Below the pieces are notes generated by a model. That model saw nothing but the letters and a program-made list of their open reading frames with translations, was not told the origin of the DNA and did not search any database. This document shows, in pieces, positions 26,313-34,581 of a DNA stretch of 59,717 nt. This stretch comes from Terriglobia bacterium (lineage in GTDB: Bacteria > Acidobacteriota > Terriglobia > Bryobacterales > Bryobacteraceae): positions 1-59,717 of the forward strand of contig PSRJ01000206.1 in assembly GCA_003175985.1 (NCBI GenBank). The letters are read 5' to 3'. Each line of letters begins with the position of its first letter. Position 1 is the stretch's first letter. The position numbers and the translations under genes were made by a program.

Positions 26313-26377
26313 ACCGCTTCCTTACGGTCACGGCTCAGTAAGAGGCGCTTTCCGAGCCGCGACCGTCAGGAAGCGGT
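26313..26377. repeat. Inverted pair of REP-like elements
   Basis: Two 24-bp units in inverted orientation, 26313-26336 (ACCGCTTCCTTACGGTCACG...) and 26354-26377 (GAGCCGCGACCGTCAGGAAG...), differ at only two of 24 paired positions and flank a 17-bp spacer. The same unit occurs beside the Y1 transposase gene at 49126-49149, so this is a dispersed REP/BIME-type repeat. It lies just downstream of the candidate RNA and just before the convergent TPR gene's stop, so its RNA hairpin may end transcripts from both sides. Confidence 0.75.
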
Positions 26378-26383
26378 CTGAAG

Positions 26384-28681
26384 CTAGCCGAGTTTCGCCA
26401 GGGCGGCTTGAATGTCCTCTCGGATTTTCCCCGACGGCTTCTGCGCCAAGGCCGTGTTGAGTTCCGCTTTGGCCGTGGCCCGGTCGCCCTTCTGGAGGAG
26501 CGCCAAGGCCAGGTGGTAGTGAAACGTGGGATTCTGACCGTAAGTTTGAGTCAGCCCCTGAAAGACATGCACTGCGCTGTCGTTCAGGCTCTTTTTCAGG
26601 TAAATCCAGCCTAACGTGTCTTCGAAGTTCGGCTGCTTGGGCGCCTTCTCCATTGCCTTCTGCACCAACTTGAGGGCCTCATCGAGGCTGCCTCCGCTGT
26701 CGGCGATCACAAACGCCAGATTGTTCATTACCTGCACATTGTCTGGTTGGATTTGCAGTGCACGGCGGTATGTAGCCATCGCCTCCTGCTGCCGGCCCGC
26801 TAACGCCTGGGCGTCTCCCAGGAACGACGCCGCCCTGGCATCCTGGGGCAGGAGTTCCACAGCCTTCTGCAGACTTAGGATTGCATTCGGAAGATCGCCC
26901 TTCAATTGATAGGCCCGGCCCAGAGCGACCGCTAACGGGGCCGATTTTGGATTCTTCGCGATGAGCCGCTGGTATTGATCGATCGCCAGGTCATAGTCCT
27001 TGAGACCTTCGCGGGTTTCGGCCAACAGCAGGCGCACAGCATCGGAATCGCTCTGTTTGAGCTGTCCTTCCAGGATGGGAACCGCACGATCCAGCTCCTT
27101 CTGAGCGGCATAAGACTGCACCAGCGCGGTGAGCGGCCTGATATCGCCGGGTTTTGCCTGCACCAGCTTGCGGAGTCGCTCTTCTGCTTCCCGAAACTTT
27201 TTCTGCTGCAGATCGCCGGCAGCCATCTGAAGCTGCAGTTCCTCGTTTTGCGGATATGCCTGCTCCAAGGCGGCCAGTTCCGCGCTGGCTTTTGCCGGAT
27301 CGGTCCGCATCAGAGCGATGGCGCGCAACATCTTGGCATCCGCTATTTGCGGATTGATTGCCAGAATCTCATTGGAATAACGCAACATGGTCGCCGTATC
27401 GCCGGTGGTTTGGGCGAGGCGGGCCAGAGCCAGGCGGGGCGGCAGGAAGTCGTTGCGTTTTTTGATGGCTTCTTGAAATTGCGTGCGCGCTCCCGCAAAG
27501 TCTCTCTTGACTGCGAACGCACGTCCAAGATTGAAATGCCAAACGGCATTATCCGGGGATTTGTCCACCAGCACCTGGAATTGTGTGGCGGCCTGCTGCA
27601 CTTTTTCGGGGGTGCCGGCTGCCAGCAGCAGCGACGCCTTCGCACCTTTGGCCGCTTCGTCCCCCGGGTCCTGTTTCAGGATCTCATCCACCACCTGGCC
27701 CGCCTGTTCGCCCTTGCCTTGCGCGAGCCACAGCTGTGCGATTCTCTTTTGGTAGACGATCTTCTCTTTGGGGTTGGCCTTGGCGCCTTGTTGGAATTCC
27801 GCCAGGGCATCGTCCCAGCGTTGCCGCCCGGCATAGAAATCCCCGGCATAGAGGAGCCCTTGCGGGAAATCGTGGGTGTTCGCGGTCATGCGATCGAGCG
27901 CGGCTTTCATCTGGTCCGGCATCGATCGTCCTGCGTAATAAGCGGCGAGTTGCAATACCGAGCCGGCATCGGTGGGATTGTTGGCGATCTTTAGCTTCAG
28001 CACCTTTTCCGCCTCGCCGGGCTGATCGAGCACGCGATAGTGCGCATAAAGAACGTCGTAGATGGCCTTAAAATCTTTTGCGCGATCGATTAGTTGATAG
28101 GCGAGTTTTTCCCCCTCGGCATCTTGCTTGTCCTGGAAAAGCGCTTGCGTCCAGCCCATGATGACCTGAGGTTGCATGGGCTTTACTTCGTTCGCGCGCC
28201 GAAACAGATCCTTGGCGTCGTTCAACCGCGACTCGGTCAGCGCCAGGTAAGCCTTCAGCCGGAAGGCATCGGCGGAGCGCGGATTCTTTTTCTGGAGCTG
28301 GTCAGCCAGGTTGTTGATCTGTTCGTACAGCCTGGTGGGCCGCCTCCGGTCCGCCAGAAACGCCGTCAAAGCCAGGTCGGCCAGCGTCAGCTTTACGTCG
28401 TCGCGAGCCGGCAACAGCTCGGTAGCGCGGAGCAACTCCTGATAGGCCTCGGGAATCTTACCCGTCCGAAGATTCACGGTTGCCAGTTGATAGTAAGCTT
28501 CACCGAACCGCGGATCTCGTTGCAGCGCTTTGCGATAATTCAACGCGGCGTCTGTGTACTTGCCCTGGGTAGCGAGTTTGTTCCCTCTTTCCACATATGC
28601 CTCAGGGCTGCGGGAACAGGCAGCCATCACCAAAATGGCTAATACGGCGGCCAGTCTGTATTTTTGCGATTTACCGCACAT
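26384..28681 (-). CDS. TPR-repeat lipoprotein
   Basis: About 765 residues from the ATG at 28681, chosen because it opens a lipoprotein signal (KYRLAAVLAILVMAAC). At least fifteen tetratricopeptide repeats follow to the end (AYVERGNKLATQGKYTDAAL, LALARLAQTTGDTATMLRYS, ALQIQPDNVQVMNNLAFVIA). The build resembles long TPR lipoproteins of exopolysaccharide/PEP-CTERM systems (PrsT type), and the window does contain polysaccharide genes and a PEP-CTERM protein, although far away; the parallel is only suggestive. A minus-strand TATAAT (28692-28697) ends 10 nt before the ATG. The gene is divergent from the cytochrome gene. Confidence 0.88.
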   Translation of the reverse strand: MCGKSQKYRLAAVLAILVMAACSRSPEAYVERGNKLATQGKYTDAALNYRKALQRDPRFGEAYYQLATVNLRTGKIPEAYQELLRATELLPARDDVKLTLADLALTAFLADRRRPTRLYEQINNLADQLQKKNPRSADAFRLKAYLALTESRLNDAKDLFRRANEVKPMQPQVIMGWTQALFQDKQDAEGEKLAYQLIDRAKDFKAIYDVLYAHYRVLDQPGEAEKVLKLKIANNPTDAGSVLQLAAYYAGRSMPDQMKAALDRMTANTHDFPQGLLYAGDFYAGRQRWDDALAEFQQGAKANPKEKIVYQKRIAQLWLAQGKGEQAGQVVDEILKQDPGDEAAKGAKASLLLAAGTPEKVQQAATQFQVLVDKSPDNAVWHFNLGRAFAVKRDFAGARTQFQEAIKKRNDFLPPRLALARLAQTTGDTATMLRYSNEILAINPQIADAKMLRAIALMRTDPAKASAELAALEQAYPQNEELQLQMAAGDLQQKKFREAEERLRKLVQAKPGDIRPLTALVQSYAAQKELDRAVPILEGQLKQSDSDAVRLLLAETREGLKDYDLAIDQYQRLIAKNPKSAPLAVALGRAYQLKGDLPNAILSLQKAVELLPQDARAASFLGDAQALAGRQQEAMATYRRALQIQPDNVQVMNNLAFVIADSGGSLDEALKLVQKAMEKAPKQPNFEDTLGWIYLKKSLNDSAVHVFQGLTQTYGQNPTFHYHLALALLQKGDRATAKAELNTALAQKPSGKIREDIQAALAKLG

Positions 28682-28841
28682 TCTTAGAGGAATTATATCT
28701 TGCGGCGGATCCTCGGGAGGTTCCACCCGTAACGACTGGTACCAGGGACGGAAGTTCCATCGGCATCGTTATTTGTGGCTCTAAAGAGTTCCACTCCACC
28801 GCCTCCGCGGGGGACGAGCGCCGGGTTATGATGTTAGGGAT

Positions 28842-29153
28842 ATGAAGCGCGTAGCCCTCGTTGTACCGTTTCTCGCCCTTTCACTGGCTCAGGCCCAGGA
28901 TCTGCCCGCCGGGAAAGGCAAGGAAGTTCTCGAAAAAGTCTGCCAGGATTGCCATGGTCTGGACGTGATAGTCAGCCAGCACGCCACAAAAGATGAATGG
29001 ACTTCGATCGTGGATTCCATGGTCGCCCGCGGCGCCGGCGGAACCAAGGAGGAGCTGTCTACGTTGGTGGATTACCTGGTCAAGAATTTCGGTCCTGAAA
29101 AGAAGCTTGGCAAAGTCAGCGTTTCACCCGCACCTTCCTCTCACCGCCGATAA
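28842..29153 (+). CDS. Small c-type cytochrome
   Basis: 103 residues: signal peptide (MKRVALVVPFLALSLAQAQ), one heme-binding CxxCH in VCQDCHGLD (Cys about residues 34 and 37), and a helical C-terminus (TKEELSTLVDYLVKNFGP). It is a periplasmic electron carrier of the small mono-heme type often coupled to dehydrogenases. A TATGAT (28827-28832) ends 9 nt before the ATG. It sits 82 bp upstream of the PduS-like gene on the same strand, which raises the possibility of a shared redox role. Confidence 0.85.
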   Translation: MKRVALVVPFLALSLAQAQDLPAGKGKEVLEKVCQDCHGLDVIVSQHATKDEWTSIVDSMVARGAGGTKEELSTLVDYLVKNFGPEKKLGKVSVSPAPSSHRR

Positions 29154-29235
29154 GATCGGAGCAACTCACAGCATCACCCGCACATAGCGGGACAACCGCC
29201 GGAACCTGCTTCGTCTTACGTTATCCTTAGCTCTA

Positions 29236-30546
29236 GTGCTCAGCCAGAAACTGCGTGAGGGTGGGGTTGTAGGCGCGGGCGGCGCGGGTTTCCCGACCTA
29301 TGTCAAGGCCGAAGCGCGCGCCGAGTTTGTGATCGCCAATGGCGCTGAATGCGAGCCGCTCATCCATAAAGACGCCGAACTGATGAAGCACTTCGCTCCG
29401 GAGATTCTGTCGGGCATGCAGTTGATGATGGAGGCGACGGACGCGAAAACGGGCAAGTTCGGCGTGAAAACGAAAAACGCCGAATCGATCGAAGCCATCA
29501 AGCGCCACCTGGATGGCCGCGCGATTGACCTGGTCACGCTGGGTGACTATTACCCCTCCGGCGACGAATACGAGCTGGTTTACTCGGCGACCGGCCGCCT
29601 CATTCCCCCGGCCGGCATTCCGCTCCAGGTGGGCTGCGTCGTAAATAACGTGGAGACGCTATACAACGTTGCGCTCGCGGAGCGAGACATTCCGGTAACA
29701 GAAAAATTTCTCTCCGTATGCGGCGCCGTAAAAAAGCCTCAGAGCTTTTGGGCACCCGTCGGTATCGGTTTCCGCGATCTCATTGCCGCTGCGGGAGGCG
29801 CTACGGCCAGCGATTACGGCATCTTCGTGAGCGGCATCATGATGGGGACGCTTACCTTCGATCCTGAAGATGTAGTGACGAAGACTACCGGCGGTCTTAT
29901 CCTGCTGCCTCGCGATCACTATCTCATGTCGCGCCGCACGCGCTCGCAACAGGAAATGGACCATATCGGAAAATCCGCGTGCGATCAGTGCAGCTATTGC
30001 ACGGAGTTTTGTCCCCGCTATCTTCTCGGCTACGAGGTGCAGCCGCACAAGGTGATGCGCAGTCTCGGGTTCACCAGCACCGGCGCCGATGTGTGGAATC
30101 AATGGTCGGAGTTATGCTGCGCTTGCGGGCTCTGCACGCTGTACGCGTGCCCGGAAGATCTGTATCCCAAGGAGGCGTGCGACCAGGGCAAGCACGCGCA
30201 GCGCGCCGCCGGGTTGAAATTCGTGCAGCAGCGTCCGGTCGAGGTCCACCCGATGAAGGAATACCGCCGCGTTCCATTAGCGCAGTTGCGGAGGCGCTTG
30301 CAGATTGAAGAGTACGAGCGCGAGACCCCGTTTTCGGAGGTGCGCTGGCGGCCTGCCGCGGTCCGCATTAAGATGCGGCAGCACGCGGGGCAGGCGGCGA
30401 CTCCCACCGTGAAAGAAGGCGAGAGGCTGAAAAAGGGGCAACTGGTGGGCCGTGTGCCGGACTCCCAACTGGGCGCGCATGTTCATGCGTCCATCAACGG
30501 CACGGCGCGAAAGGTTACGGCCGAGTATGTCGAAATTGCGAGCTAA
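29236..30546 (+). CDS. pduS: PduS-like SLBB/4Fe-4S flavoprotein (RnfC-type, microcompartment redox)
   Basis: 436 residues from a GTG. It has an N-terminal NADH/FMN Rnf-type domain (GGVVGAGGAGFPTYVKAEAR, NGAECEPLIHKDAEL, VVNNVETLYNVALAERDIPV), an SLBB domain (LSVCGAVKKPQSFWAPVGIG) and two 4Fe-4S clusters: C249-x2-C-x2-C-x3-C259 and C294-x2-C-x2-C-x4-C305. The C-terminus carries a biotinyl/lipoyl-like fold. This is the layout of PduS, the cobalamin reductase/electron donor of propanediol microcompartments, and the next gene is a PduT-type shell protein. A TATCCT (29222-29227) ends 8 nt before the GTG. No other microcompartment gene is near, so the electron acceptor is unknown. Confidence 0.85.
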   Translation: MLSQKLREGGVVGAGGAGFPTYVKAEARAEFVIANGAECEPLIHKDAELMKHFAPEILSGMQLMMEATDAKTGKFGVKTKNAESIEAIKRHLDGRAIDLVTLGDYYPSGDEYELVYSATGRLIPPAGIPLQVGCVVNNVETLYNVALAERDIPVTEKFLSVCGAVKKPQSFWAPVGIGFRDLIAAAGGATASDYGIFVSGIMMGTLTFDPEDVVTKTTGGLILLPRDHYLMSRRTRSQQEMDHIGKSACDQCSYCTEFCPRYLLGYEVQPHKVMRSLGFTSTGADVWNQWSELCCACGLCTLYACPEDLYPKEACDQGKHAQRAAGLKFVQQRPVEVHPMKEYRRVPLAQLRRRLQIEEYERETPFSEVRWRPAAVRIKMRQHAGQAATPTVKEGERLKKGQLVGRVPDSQLGAHVHASINGTARKVTAEYVEIAS

Positions 30547-30549
30547 GCC

Positions 30550-31101
30550 ATGACAAAGAATTCCATCGGTCTCATCGAGCTGACCAGCATCGCTGCGGGC
30601 TTTCAAGTGACGGACGCCATGCTCAAGGCCGCCGATGTTCAGTTGGTTCTCTCCCGCTCCATCTGCTCGGGAAAGTACATGGTGATGATGCGCGGCGACG
30701 TGGCAGCCGTCGAGGCGAGCGTCGCAGCCGGTATGCGCGCCGGCCATTTTTCCGTAATCGATTCCTTTGTGATTCCTAATCTCCACACGTCGGTGTTTCC
30801 GGCTCTGAGCGCCTCCACCAAAGTGGAAGCGCTGGAAGCCCTGGGGATCATCGAGTCTTTTTCGGTCGCATCTCTGATTGAGGGCGCCGATGCCGCCGTG
30901 AAGGCTGCGCAAATTCAACTGATCGAAATCCGGCTCGCCATGGCGCTCGGCGGCAAAGCCTTCGTAACCCTTACCGGCAGCGTCGCCGCTGTCGGAAGCG
31001 CGGTCGAGGCGGGCGCGCAAGTAGTGGGCGCCAAAGGCATGCTGGTGAACAAAGTGGTGATCCCCAACCCGCGGCCGGAACTGCTCACGGAGATGATATA
31101 G
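30550..31101 (+). CDS. pduT: PduT-like tandem BMC-domain shell protein (BMC-T)
   Basis: 183 residues with two bacterial-microcompartment domains: residues about 4-90 (SIGLIELTSIAAGFQVTDAM, RSICSGKYMVMMRGDVAAVE) and about 95-180 (ALGIIESFSVASLIEGADAA, GGKAFVTLTGSVAAVGSAVE). The Cys at position 39 in SICSGKY aligns with the Fe-S ligand at the trimer pore of PduT, so an iron-sulfur cluster in the pore is expected. It starts 3 nt after the PduS-like gene. Known PduS-PduT partners shuttle electrons across the shell. No hexameric or pentameric shell protein, aldehyde dehydrogenase or signature enzyme is present in the window. Confidence 0.9.
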   Translation: MTKNSIGLIELTSIAAGFQVTDAMLKAADVQLVLSRSICSGKYMVMMRGDVAAVEASVAAGMRAGHFSVIDSFVIPNLHTSVFPALSASTKVEALEALGIIESFSVASLIEGADAAVKAAQIQLIEIRLAMALGGKAFVTLTGSVAAVGSAVEAGAQVVGAKGMLVNKVVIPNPRPELLTEMI

Positions 31102-31193
31102 AAAGCGCCGCGCGGAGGCGCCATTTTACCATCCCCGGATATTGGGACCCCCTGCTCCGCAGGAGCTCCGCGCGTGCTACTCTGAAAAGTCTC

Positions 31194-31667
31194 ATGCAGC
31201 TTTCTGCGGTTTACCGCGGCTTGGGCCAGGATATCTTTGCGCAACTCGTTCGCGGCATTTCTATCGGAAAGCTGAAGACCTACCAGATCTATGAAGGCTT
31301 CAAGGTGCGGGCCCATTTACATAAGGTGAATACGGAGATTCTCCGCAAGGCCGTGCCGCGCTTTTGGGCCCGTCTGGAAGAGGGCGATGAAGACTTCGCA
31401 AAAGATCTCGCACAGGCGGTGCTGGTTTCGCACCTCGACATGATTACCGCCGTACTCGATTTCCTGGGTATTCCCCACGAGAACGGCTTCTTTGCTAAAG
31501 ACATGGACGCCAAGCCCTACTTCACCGAAGGATGGGAATCGCGAGTTATCGAGAAGTTTCGCAGCGTCTATCCGGAAGCATTGCTTCTCTTTTATATAAA
31601 CCACTTGCGTTGGGAGGTACTGGGCGCGACGGAAGCTTATGTTTCCGTCTCCCCCGGTCCCGCCTGA
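31194..31667 (+). CDS. Conserved hypothetical protein
   Basis: 157 residues, no signal peptide, predicted mainly helical: MQLSAVYRGLGQDIFAQLVR, IEGFKVRAHLHKVNTEI region, LDMITAVLDFLGIPHENGFF, LLLFYINHLRWEVLGATEAY. I do not recognise a named domain. A TACTCT (31178-31183) ends 10 nt before the ATG, so it has its own promoter and is not simply part of the PduST unit, although it follows that pair by 92 bp. Function unknown. Confidence 0.7.
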   Translation: MQLSAVYRGLGQDIFAQLVRGISIGKLKTYQIYEGFKVRAHLHKVNTEILRKAVPRFWARLEEGDEDFAKDLAQAVLVSHLDMITAVLDFLGIPHENGFFAKDMDAKPYFTEGWESRVIEKFRSVYPEALLLFYINHLRWEVLGATEAYVSVSPGPA

Positions 31668-31971
31668 CTTTCGGTGGATGGCGTGCAAATACAACGGCAC
31701 ACAATGACGGCTCTGGCCTACATTGAAAGCGCAAGTTCTTGCTCCGCAAGAACCTATGTGTGCGAACGAGGAGAACGGTTCTGGAACTAAGGTGTCGGAA
31801 TTTTAAGCACCCGCATGGGGCGCTTGCGTCAAAACACGCAATTCGGGACTTTTGCTCCGGAACGGTACTCCCAACCCCCCATTCGAAGAGGCTCCTGACA
31901 TGACTCAGTGCGATTTTCATTATTCCCATCTGCTACCCAAAAAGCCCGGGATTCTTCCACTGGAAGAGATC
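31668..31971 (+). other. Gene-free stretch with two strong hairpins
   Basis: Perfect inverted repeats occur at 31735-31753 (GTTCTTGC, loop TCC, GCAAGAAC) and 31824-31841 (TTGCGT, loop CAAAAC, ACGCAA). Neither is followed by a T-run, so they are not classical terminators. The stretch lies upstream of the zinc-ribbon gene and may be its structured leader or a small RNA. An in-frame upstream ATG at 31900 with an AAGAGG site exists, but its codons look non-coding. Confidence 0.3.
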
Positions 31972-32142
31972 ATGACCAAGCAATGCCGGCGGTGCGGAGC
32001 GGAGTTTGTGACGCGGTCCCGAATTCGGAAACGTTGCGATGCCTGTCAGGCGATCGTGTCCGCGGAGAAGCAGAAGAAGGCCAATGAGCGGCTGAAGGCG
32101 CGGCGCGCGGCTCGCCGGCTTTGTTTGCTGAAGGCCAGCTAA
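31972..32142 (+). CDS. Small zinc-ribbon protein
   Basis: 56 residues: MTKQCRRCGAEFVTRSRIRK followed by RCDACQAIVSAEKQKKANER and a basic, Arg/Lys-rich helix. Two CxxC pairs (CRRC and CDAC) make a treble-clef/zinc-ribbon finger likely to bind zinc and nucleic acid or protein. The ATG at 31972 has a GGAAGAG ribosome site; the earlier ATG at 31900 would add 24 residues of atypical codon usage and is less likely. It is convergent with ispF, ends overlapping by 4 bp. Confidence 0.7.
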   Translation: MTKQCRRCGAEFVTRSRIRKRCDACQAIVSAEKQKKANERLKARRAARRLCLLKAS

Positions 32143-32627
32143 GCGGAGTCGCGGGCCAGGGTTACAATGGCTTGCGATTCGGCGGAGCGCTGCTCGCCCA
32201 CGGGTCCCAGCTTTTCCGCGGTCTTGAACTTCACGGAAACGCAATCGGGATTCAGTTCCAGGGTCTGAGCAAGCCGCTCCCGGATTGCCTGCCGATAGCC
32301 CCTCAATTTTGGCTGCTCCAGGATAATCGTGGCGTCGACATTCACCACCCGATAGCCCCGCTCGGCCGCGAGATCCCGCGCATGGCGAAGGAACATGAGG
32401 CTGTCGCCATCTTTCCACCGCGGATCGGAGTCGGGAAAATGCATGCCGATATCGCCTAAAGCGGCGGCTCCCAGGATCGCATCGGTGATGGCGTGGGAGA
32501 GAATATCGGCGTCCGAGTGGCCTTCCAGGCCTTTCTCCGCGGGCACGGTAACACCGCCCAGGATTAACGGACGGCCCGGCGTGAGCCGGTGCACATCCCA
32601 GCCCAGCCCGGTTCGAATTTCGCTCAA
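32139..32627 (-). CDS. ispF: 2-C-methyl-D-erythritol 2,4-cyclodiphosphate synthase
   Basis: Enzyme of the MEP isoprenoid pathway, 162 residues, usual family length. It starts at TTG within the stop of ispD (TTGA overlap), so translation is coupled. Metal ligands lie in GLGWDVHRL (Asp, His) and EGHSDADILSHAITDAILGA; the ALGDIGMHFPDSDPRWKD loop and the C-terminal VSVKFKTAEKLGPVGEQR are conserved. It converts CDP-methylerythritol 2-phosphate to the cyclic diphosphate in the cytoplasm. Confidence 0.95.
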   Translation of the reverse strand: MSEIRTGLGWDVHRLTPGRPLILGGVTVPAEKGLEGHSDADILSHAITDAILGAAALGDIGMHFPDSDPRWKDGDSLMFLRHARDLAAERGYRVVNVDATIILEQPKLRGYRQAIRERLAQTLELNPDCVSVKFKTAEKLGPVGEQRSAESQAIVTLARDSA

Positions 32628-33364
32628 GAGCGGACTTCCCCGGCTGTCTCCTCCTGAAAGAAAAGGCGCGCCAGGTCCATGTCGCCGGGTTTGGTGATTT
32701 TGATGTTGCGGTCGCTGCCCAGGACCACGCTTACGTCCACATCCAGCCGTTCCACGAGGCTGGCCTCGTCGGTAGCCACGAAGCCATCTTTGCGGGCCGC
32801 CTGAAAGGCCCGCACCAGCAGGTCATAACGAAAGACCTGGGGTGTTTGCGCCAGCACGAGCCGGTCCCGCGGAAGAGTGGCACGGATGCGGGCGTGGCCG
32901 GTCGCCCGGCTCACCTGCTTCACTGTATCCACGGGCACCACGCCTACGATTGCAGCCCCGGTTTCCGCGGCTTCATCCAGCACCTTCTTGATAGTGGCGG
33001 CATCGATGAACGGGCGAACCGCGTCATGTACCACCACCAGTTCAGTATCCGGTTCCAGGGCCGCAAGGGCGTTCTCGACGGACTCCTGCCGGCTGTTGCC
33101 GCCTTCGGTAACTCGCACGCGGACGCGGTTGCCGGTAAACTCCCGCGCCAGCATATCACCTGCCCATTCCAGATCTTCCGCCCGCACAGCGACCACAATT
33201 TCTCCCACGCGGTCCGTTGCGGCGAATTTCCGCACCGTGTGCAACATGATCGGAGACCCTTCCAGCAGCATAAATTGCTTGCGGCTGGTACCCGTTTTTT
33301 CGGCGGAACTGCGGCCCATGCGCGTGCCCAAACCTGCAGCGGGCACAATGACGGCGACTTTCAT
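32624..33364 (-). CDS. ispD: 2-C-methyl-D-erythritol 4-phosphate cytidylyltransferase
   Basis: 246 residues. The CTP-binding glycine-rich loop is AAGLGTRMGRSSAEKTGTSRKQF, slightly shortened here in notation; conserved VHDAVRPFID and GSDRNIKITKPGDMDLA motifs follow. It forms CDP-methylerythritol from CTP in the MEP pathway. It sits 4 nt behind the PIN/TRAM gene and overlaps ispF by 4 nt, the same order (yacL-like, ispD, ispF) seen in many bacteria. Confidence 0.95.
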   Translation of the reverse strand: MKVAVIVPAAGLGTRMGRSSAEKTGTSRKQFMLLEGSPIMLHTVRKFAATDRVGEIVVAVRAEDLEWAGDMLAREFTGNRVRVRVTEGGNSRQESVENALAALEPDTELVVVHDAVRPFIDAATIKKVLDEAAETGAAIVGVVPVDTVKQVSRATGHARIRATLPRDRLVLAQTPQVFRYDLLVRAFQAARKDGFVATDEASLVERLDVDVSVVLGSDRNIKITKPGDMDLARLFFQEETAGEVRS

Positions 33365-33368
33365 TTAC

Positions 33369-34451
33369 CTACGATTCTATCGTGGTTTTTTCGGACCCGA
33401 GATTGGCAATCGGCTGCGGTTCGGTCTTACGAAGCGGCCGCTCATGCCGTTCCGCGCCCGCTGCGACAGCCTGCATGCGCTCATCATATTTGCCGAAGAT
33501 CATCTTGCCCGCCGTGGTTTGCAGGACGCTGGTCACGGCAATGTCCACGGTTTTCGAAATCATTCTCTTGGCGTTATCGACCACTACCATGGTGCCGTCA
33601 TCCAGATAGGCGACACCCTGGTTATACTCCTTACCTTCCTTGAGAATGAAGACGCGCATGGTCTCGCCCGGCAGCACGATGGGTTTGAGCGAGTTGGCCA
33701 ATTCGTTGATGTTCAAGACCTCGACGCCGTGGAGCTGGGCCACCTTATTCAGGTTGAAATCGTTGGTGATTATCTTGCAATCGTAGATCTTGGCGAGTTC
33801 GATCAGTTTCATATCGACGTCGCGGACCTGGGGGAAATCCTCTTCCACAATCTGCACATTGAGGTGGGCCATTTTCTGCACACGCTGCAGGATATCCAGG
33901 CCGCGCCTTCCCCGGTTGCGCTTCATCGAATCGGCCGAGTCGGCGACCAATTGGAGTTCCCGCAACACAAACTGCGGAATCACCAAGACGCCATCGAGGA
34001 AACCTGTTTCGGCAATATCGGCAATGCGTCCATCGATAACGACGCTGGTATCCAGGATTTTGAATGTCTTCTTGGAGGACTTCTCCACGCCGAAAATACC
34101 GCCCAACGCCGCCAGGTTGAGCATGTCACCCTTTTTCGCCCCCACAATCAGGCCCACATAGGTCATGAAAAGCAGGAGCACGACCTGCAGGAAGGGTTCC
34201 GCGGCGGCTTTGCCCAGCACGAGCGACATGAAGAAGGCGCCGACTATGCCGAGCACCGAACCGAACGCGGCCCCGATCAGCCGTTTCAGACTGACCCGCT
34301 CCAGACGGATTTCAAAGAAGATGATGGCCAGCCCAAGCAACAGGCCGGCAGCGCCTGCCATCCAAGGTTCGCTTTGAAACGGATGTAGGGCATAAGCTGT
34401 AGCTGCCAGTACGAGAAGGAAGATCGCACGAACGATGATTAGATCGAACAA
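33369..34451 (-). CDS. Membrane PIN-TRAM domain protein (YacL-like)
   Basis: About 360 residues from a TTG start. The N-terminus has several membrane helices (FDLIIVRAIFLLVLAATAYA, AGAAGLLLGLAIIFFEI), then a PIN ribonuclease-fold domain (FKILDTSVVIDGRIADIAET, later CKIITNDFNLNKVAQLHG with acidic residues) and a C-terminal TRAM RNA-binding domain (LPGETMRVFILKEGKEYNQG, AYLDDGTMVVVDNA). The family is a predicted membrane-tethered RNase, unproven. In the mRNA a short hairpin (34457-34471) covers the AAGGGGG ribosome site, a hint of translational control. It heads the ispD-ispF operon. Confidence 0.9.
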   Translation of the reverse strand: MFDLIIVRAIFLLVLAATAYALHPFQSEPWMAGAAGLLLGLAIIFFEIRLERVSLKRLIGAAFGSVLGIVGAFFMSLVLGKAAAEPFLQVVLLLFMTYVGLIVGAKKGDMLNLAALGGIFGVEKSSKKTFKILDTSVVIDGRIADIAETGFLDGVLVIPQFVLRELQLVADSADSMKRNRGRRGLDILQRVQKMAHLNVQIVEEDFPQVRDVDMKLIELAKIYDCKIITNDFNLNKVAQLHGVEVLNINELANSLKPIVLPGETMRVFILKEGKEYNQGVAYLDDGTMVVVDNAKRMISKTVDIAVTSVLQTTAGKMIFGKYDERMQAVAAGAERHERPLRKTEPQPIANLGSEKTTIES

Positions 34452-34581
34452 GAGAGCACCCCCTTAGGGTGAGCGGTAGAAGACCGGAAATTGCCATTCC
34501 TTTAAGGGACCCCGGGCCACGCCAGCGCAAGCGCTGCGCCAAGAGTATACCATCTCCGGACTTGCTAAAATAGCCAATTGA

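Noticed and set aside
26121..26381. 86-codon frame starting MRAATRFVGWLLASFDAPER within the candidate RNA.
   Set aside because: No domain, ordinary composition only in part, and its last third is made by the REP pair; the nearest AAGGAGG is 22 nt away.
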